From: JAQVUB01 sp033809415 | GTDB lineage: Bacteria > Verrucomicrobiota > Lentisphaeria > Oligosphaerales > Oligosphaeraceae | DNA: 33,799 nt | NCBI GenBank assembly: GCA_033809415.1 | Contig: JAPXLT010000016.1 | Location: 1 to 33,799, forward strand | Direction of reading: 5' to 3' | Notes under the pieces: model-generated | Database searches by the model: none | Told to the model about the DNA's origin: nothing | The model's input: only the letters and a program-made list of their open reading frames with translations | Made by a program: the position numbers and the translations under genes | Shown: piece by piece, positions 33,401-33,799 of the stretch | Layout: every line of letters starts with the position of its first letter | How positions within the stretch are numbered: the stretch's first letter is position 1

Positions 33401-33799
33401 CAGGTACAGTTCGAAGGATTCCGTCCCCCACACCTCCGGTTCATGTCCCGGCGTGCGCGGACTGCCCTCGACAACGGCATTTCTCTGCAGCATGAGATAC
33501 CGCATTCCAAGATAGAGGTTTTCGGCATCCGCGGCCATGATGAAGCGTCCCGCCGGAGCCTTGAAGGAGTCCTCCCCCTTGACAAGTTGCGCCAGCACTG
33601 GATGGGATGCGCCTTTCGGCCAGACATCCTCTTTCAGTTCACCGTCAACTTTCAGATTGACATTCTCGAAGAGCGGGACGGTCAGAATGCCCGGATATCT
33701 TTCCTGCACCGGCGTTGGGACAACTCCGCATAGGCCGGCCACTTGCTCCATGGAAAGTTCCGTGTCATGCAAGATGACCTGCTTTATCTGGGTGTCGTC
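30500..33799 (-). CDS. LamG / CBM9-like / DUF6067-like giant glycoside hydrolase, 5' end outside window
   Basis: The frame is open to the right-hand edge, so the signal peptide and most of the LamG domain lie beyond the window; 1099 residues are visible. The visible N-terminus (IKQVILHDTELSMEQVAGLC) matches the end of the LamG domain of the gene at 24148. Then come a CBM9-like domain (ENVNLKVDGELKEDVW, DAENLYLGMRYL, EVWGTESFELYLWIDG, WEAEAVIPWSTLGL) and the DUF6067-like half with GFYYDFGTIGFCSNKNHGC, HNTDSVQVPAMTF and YWDEPAKVAGADDIYVSV. It is a paralogue of the neighbouring 1304-residue enzyme, suggesting duplication within the locus. The internal TTG/ATG codons near the edge are not the true start. 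Confidence 0.82.
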   Translation of the reverse strand, partial: DDTQIKQVILHDTELSMEQVAGLCGVVPTPVQERYPGILTVPLFENVNLKVDGELKEDVWPKGASHPVLAQLVKGEDSFKAPAGRFIMAADAENLYLGMRYLMLQRNAVVEGSPRTPGHEPEVWGTESFELYLWIDGTRFRFAGNVAGGSTETKGSRRDWDGPWQYKSTMSMKIDDSRIWEAEAVIPWSTLGLQGPPKSGAKFNFARTWCLQDYSGATSCAYDGTYGKEEFAHELKFATAPTAQLLERNDPTRGRMLLKASIYAPEAGKYTCEVLLVDGKNIAAPSPVFSSIVDLQAGETRELDIDAKITKTAYDYMLFVLRKGDAIYERTMVPFRLIEVYLDAYPRFLGEKILFTVQTELIAGKHGDIKPALTLSSPDGREMMRVPVTGENMEVPFASRTAPAGEYKARLVGADGTVVSELPINFPGLGEWHAAQFPEEVILPPFTPMATTGSQYDMWGRSYIYGNSVFPARIKTQNADFFTAEPEVLVDGAPVPGAGFTPGKSAPHHADFTARAEDGRCEIQASGWVEYDGVSYTKYKVALKAGVDHLALRFRMPAAMMKYLHTSRGDSWGAKRTERLNEGRTVVSFYPMVWVGMEDKGLCLFTETRRTWTAPAKEAFIITKQGDKAEILVQIAKGLKAGASLEFEFGFVATPVKPLPADYPMNIFGDRFCMLMRRPGHAPVDAIALCHARASLGGNYFDMDWCKHGEDNLRQNINDVKKAGTRGVQYICGHYLTEEYPEAAAFADEWKMLPEHTLDYEHDGRRFVMYDACPASHANAYIQLKLREILKKIPFDGFYYDFGTIGFCSNKNHGCNDRYPILAQREFYRRTALVIYQSGIKEPLIVLHNTDSVQVPAMTFVSHLFNGEHIRQHSSNLMHDGKDILDTYGLPMFASELSSLPFGITNSVYQANDVLLPQFGGGKEDPELYKFRITQAFLAGCLPHNTIVAQSRCHYGIIEKVVRAYEKFGVPKARFIGYWDEPAKVAGADDIYVSVYRHPSAKKALAVISHIGKEHQYRDVSIAFDQSKLGFVPGRAVDVMQAEDPDYMELYEIQKKNNVPRVRAPLDLGDFGSQVESIHDGTLKIKLRWHTFAIVELTP

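Overview
The window looks like a piece of a Lentisphaerota (Victivallales-like) chromosome or metagenome contig. The evidence is three genes for short prepilin-like proteins with an FTLIELL leader and a C-terminal H-X9-D motif, a family greatly expanded in that phylum. There are also five very large secreted glycosidase-like proteins of the GH123/DUF4091 and DUF6067 types, an outer-membrane porin of a Gram-negative envelope, and many intergenic repeats. The phylum is inferred from gene content only. A run of ten N at 16886-16895 marks an assembly gap.

Layout, left to right. Bases 1-394 hold repeats and a good sigma70-like promoter. Then, on the plus strand, come a GntR/LacI hybrid regulator (395-1489), a prepilin-like gene (1788-2474), a CBM9/GH123-like enzyme (2732-5401), a cytosolic six-hairpin glycosidase-like protein (5728-6987), a C45-type acyltransferase-like hydrolase (7055-8077) and a porin (8265-9632) ending at a clear terminator. 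Facing them on the minus strand is a compact operon: LacI regulator (15814-14768), prepilin-like gene, small secreted carbohydrate-binding-like protein, and a LamG/DUF6067-like enzyme (13458-10033). Upstream of that operon is a transposon-end-like element without a recognisable transposase (15930-16862). Next come exodeoxyribonuclease III, a second GH123/DUF4091-like enzyme (20655-18220), a repeat-rich 1.2-kb gap, a small hypothetical secreted protein and DNA polymerase IV. The right third is minus strand: a 1304-residue LamG/CBM9/DUF6067-like enzyme with its own prepilin-like gene upstream, a decayed FAD-dependent oxidoreductase, an SDR oxidoreductase, and a second LamG/CBM9/DUF6067-like enzyme cut by the window edge.

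How it may work together (inference): the block reads as a series of polysaccharide-use units. Each unit has a large exported enzyme with carbohydrate-binding or LamG modules, in three cases directly preceded by a prepilin-like gene and in two cases also by a sugar-type transcription factor. The porin would admit products, and the six-hairpin protein, C45 protein and SDR would process them in the cell.

The second theme is the intergenic DNA. Several repeat families recur. The commonest one is placed just after stop codons in the same orientation as the gene it follows; in one gene it supplies the stop codon itself, inside the loop of a hairpin. Tandem 7-, 9- and 11-bp arrays and palindromic repeats fill most remaining gaps. 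No tRNA, rRNA or CRISPR array was recognised.
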